Source: GCA-003244245 sp963822695 (GTDB taxonomy: Bacteria > Actinomycetota > Actinomycetes > Mycobacteriales > Pseudonocardiaceae). Taken from it: a stretch of 64,000 nucleotides of DNA. The notes beneath the pieces are model-generated. The model made no database searches. It had not been told where the DNA came from and saw only the letters and a program-made list of their open reading frames with translations. Numbering within the stretch: the stretch's first letter is position 1; every line of letters begins with the position of its first letter. This document shows positions 62,801 to 64,000 of this stretch, piece after piece. The stretch covers positions 123,215-187,214 of the forward strand of contig CAWGJH010000013.1 of the NCBI GenBank assembly GCA_963822695.1, written 5' to 3'. The position numbers and the translations under genes were made by a program.

Positions 62801-63368
62801 CCCCGGCAGTCTCGAGCAGCGTGTACGGGTGCGCTACAAACGGAGCTGGGGGCGGATCGGGCTGGTGCACATAGTGGGGAGAGGGCGCCCTCCGCTGCTC
62901 CAAGCGGGGCCGAATGACCGAAAGACCGTGGATCAGCTTGGAGCGCATGTCTTCGTCACCGCTGAAAAGACTAACGCCGCGCTTGCGTACCTGGTCCCGG
63001 AAAGAAAGGATCTTCTCGGCCGTGACGCCCAGATCCATGTCTGAGGCTGCAAAGACGTGGTCGTCGGTGGAGAGCAACGCGAGGATCGGGATCTTCCTCT
63101 CGACCGCACGGTCGAACTCAAGATGAGTGTAGGATTTGTCGTAGCCGTCGGGGATCTCGCCGTACCGCAGCCCGAGGATGAGCACGTAAACATCGGCCTC
63201 GTCCACCAGGCTGAGCGACAGCTGCACCGCATCATCGGGGCTTGGTGGCAGGTGTTCCATCATCTTCGGCAGAAAGTCCTGGCGCAGACACGCGTCCACG
63301 GCATGCTGTCGGTGTCGCGGAAGGTCCCGTGTAGTGCTACTGATCATCGCCTGTGGCACGTCTGCCAT
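59832..63368 (-). CDS. DUF4062-STAND NTPase with TPR-like and HEAT-like repeats, putative defence protein
   Basis: 1178 residues, ATG with GGAGGGAGAAG upstream. Residues 5-160 resemble DUF4062: ISSTTRDLPRHRQHAVDACL, then VYVLILGLRYGEIPDGY and SYTHLEFDRAVERKIPILAL. The NTPase has GGMGKSA (223-229) and the Walker B PYLVVLDGLERLL; LTSRLYPRELQ type sensor follows. From about 640 TPR-like helices run to about 1000, then a HEAT-like part (VRSRLLAADTFEPAVRLACA). DUF4062 has a TIR-related fold and is an N-terminal effector in STAND proteins; the repeats would sense the trigger. Alone on its strand, no partner seen. Confidence 0.82.
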   Translation of the reverse strand: MADVPQAMISSTTRDLPRHRQHAVDACLRQDFLPKMMEHLPPSPDDAVQLSLSLVDEADVYVLILGLRYGEIPDGYDKSYTHLEFDRAVERKIPILALLSTDDHVFAASDMDLGVTAEKILSFRDQVRKRGVSLFSGDEDMRSKLIHGLSVIRPRLEQRRAPSPHYVHQPDPPPAPFVAHPYTLLETAGVVGRQRELDVLTDWVSDRGTPVFARRMLVVVAIGGMGKSAVAWKWFQDIAPQELPTLAGRIWWSFYETDATFENFVLRALAYVTGRPIEELACVRSPEREHALLAVLNRVPYLVVLDGLERLLLAYSRPDAARLADDDLDEQAANWVAGARGLPASAAASFTGQTRLRLTADPRVGAFLKRLATVQASRVLVTSRLYPRELQTITMEPVPGVFPYFLRGLAPNDAVQLWRRLGGRGSRAELVELFAAFDNYPLLIRALAGEVARFRRAPGDLGAWRRANPGFNPFRLPLVQRKSHVLEYALGGLTVEDQRILHTVAAFRAPKDYDTLAALLVGDGQPCATEVELDRALTELEDRGLLGWDRRGNRYDLHPVVRGVTWAGLDSDAKQGIDLQLAAHFKSIPAIDAKSIGCIDDLTVPTELYHTLLRLGRYKDAFDLLDDRLVGPLFGIRAFRQLAELGGAASGTDPSWLESIKDEDDQIKFACRASRLIGIGYQFAGDPLRASQAYDALMSALSDRGKQQGNRVTRVKALRALTLCQLGHLADAEHEAREALADDDKDDDSVSLKILALGAVLLRRGRSEDGRAWLTDYRAPLGKDGDLFKWMALWEFGWVALSAGDGNSAGWCLARMDALAAQELRGGPGRVSAMILRGALERRGHDDRAGELLTDALLASRSLGLGQAEVVALTELAGWHLDGGRIAQAREHVRDAIELADRAELRLCWADSLNTLCRIEFAAGDRAAAVAAARAAHQQAWCDGPPFSYAQALVDARTNLVMLDEPEPIELPHHVPTGSDVDISIRPLPPLRNNQWFRKRGWPDPDRAADDLIATIKSIGWHAADNTTLAALAARIVAPNGANVRSRLLAADTFEPAVRLACAVWLSRGEYPEAGPALRELLRCPDRNVRAGAVAELARNLAPEDRRLLTTGLDGRGPLLELSEAISAHRIQRAVSVTEEPVDTVWQRYERLADTFGVRMAPPNDAPPTEGIDTSSEA

Positions 63369-63784
63369 GTCACTTCTCCCTCCGACCAGCAGCGCACTGA
63401 TCGTACCGCCGCACCTGCGAGATCAACGCCTCATGCGCGACTGCAGTGCTGGTCGCCAGTACCGCCTGCCCAGGCGAACAGGACAGCCCTCGTCACGCAG
63501 CCGCTCCGGCTGCTCCAGACTTAATTCGGCCACAAACCACACCAGGTAGGACATCGAAGCGAGCCACGATCCAAGTCCCACCTGGGTACACCTGGGTACG
63601 GGGTGGCGAAAACCTGTCTCCTACGGCCAGATCCCCAGCTTGGAAGGCTGCGCCCAACGCGCCGTCAGAGGCCTCGATCGGTGGTCAGGCCGGGTCAGGG
63701 GGCACCGCTGTTGACCGTGGTTGACCGGTGGTAATGGCACGCTAATGGCACACGCGGGGTGTTGGCTTGCCGCAGGACGGGGGT
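63369..63784. other. Upstream region of the STAND gene
   Basis: Should contain its promoter. Frames here are short; none supported. Confidence 0.35.
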
Positions 63785-63938
63785 GGGGAGTGGGTATCCC
63801 GTCGCGTCGGCGAGCTTGTCTCGTAGTGGGCCGGGGGGTAGGGGTCAAGATGGAGCACCGCATGCGCTGAACGATCTTGACCCCTACCCCCCGGCCCGCT
63901 ACGCCTCCGGCGCCGGCGCGACGGGATACCCACTCCCC
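63785..63938. repeat. Nested large palindrome
   Basis: Inner arms of 24 bases (63828-63851 and 63874-63897) are exact complements with a 22-base loop containing GCATGC. Outer arms of 22 bases (63785-63806 and 63917-63938) are also exact. The sequence between inner and outer arms is only partly complementary. It could be a mobile palindromic unit, a recombination site or a replication-related site. Confidence 0.8.
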
Positions 63939-64000
63939 TGGTGACCCATCACTATCCGGGGCCGGGCCTGGGGCCATCCCGGAGCGAGGCCCGCCGGAGG

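Noticed and set aside
63446..63977. Small frames at the right edge
   Set aside because: They run through the palindrome on both strands, as expected for chance frames in GC-rich symmetric sequence.

Overview
The window is high-GC actinobacterial chromosome. The core gene order and protein sequences (pgsA, pimA and its acyltransferase for phosphatidylinositol mannosides; relA, secD, secF, yajC, ruvA, ruvB, ruvC; pdxS and pdxT; a second EF-G; GTG starts; 1-4 base stop/start overlaps) suggest a mycolic- or PIM-producing order, most likely Pseudonocardiales. The family is inferred; no rRNA is present to confirm it.

Layout. 1-1600: decayed defence island with a type I restriction R-subunit-like fragment, a TIGR04141/DUF6119 fragment and a toxin-antitoxin pair whose toxin is frameshifted. 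1897-5955: rarA, an SGNH hydrolase and aspS. 6064-10732: inserted block with a broken SLOG-like gene, a three-gene radical-SAM cluster with TTA codons that looks like an undescribed peptide-modification locus, a deleted IS6-family element and a tenA-like gene. 10881-30030: sigma factor, YibE/F membrane protein, metallo-hydrolase, cyclophilin, relA, apt, a probable pseudokinase, secF-secD-yajC, an iron/manganese transporter-like protein, ruvB-ruvA-ruvC under a LexA-type box, yebC, pdxT, a PHP-type metallohydrolase and pdxS. 30222-32902: fusA2-like translation factor and a small membrane protein. 33099-37960: accessory cluster with a COG0212-type folate ligase homologue, a frameshifted XRE-TPR regulator and, divergently, Gfo/Idh oxidoreductase, DegT aminotransferase and Nudix hydrolase. 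38037-44905: pimA, PIM acyltransferase, pgsA, HIT protein, thrS and small proteins.

44,900-64,000 is accessory DNA: integrase fragments, IS5-family and ISAzo13-like remnants, an XRE-TPR regulator, a tRNA-Pro 3' half, then a second radical-SAM operon (ABC exporter, radical SAM/SPASM enzyme with a Cys-x-Pro-x repeat tail, AAA ATPase, phosphotransferase). Next come xis and a frameshifted integrase, two direct repeats of a tRNA-Val(CAC) 3' half enclosing a HicAB pair, and a 1178-residue DUF4062-STAND NTPase likely to act in defence. A nested palindrome lies near the right edge.

The most unusual items are the two radical-SAM loci, the STAND protein, and a hairpin leader found in two copies (49.76 kb and 58.97 kb), each in front of a homologous small gene. 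Single-base frameshifts occur in five accessory genes and in none of the core genes read here.
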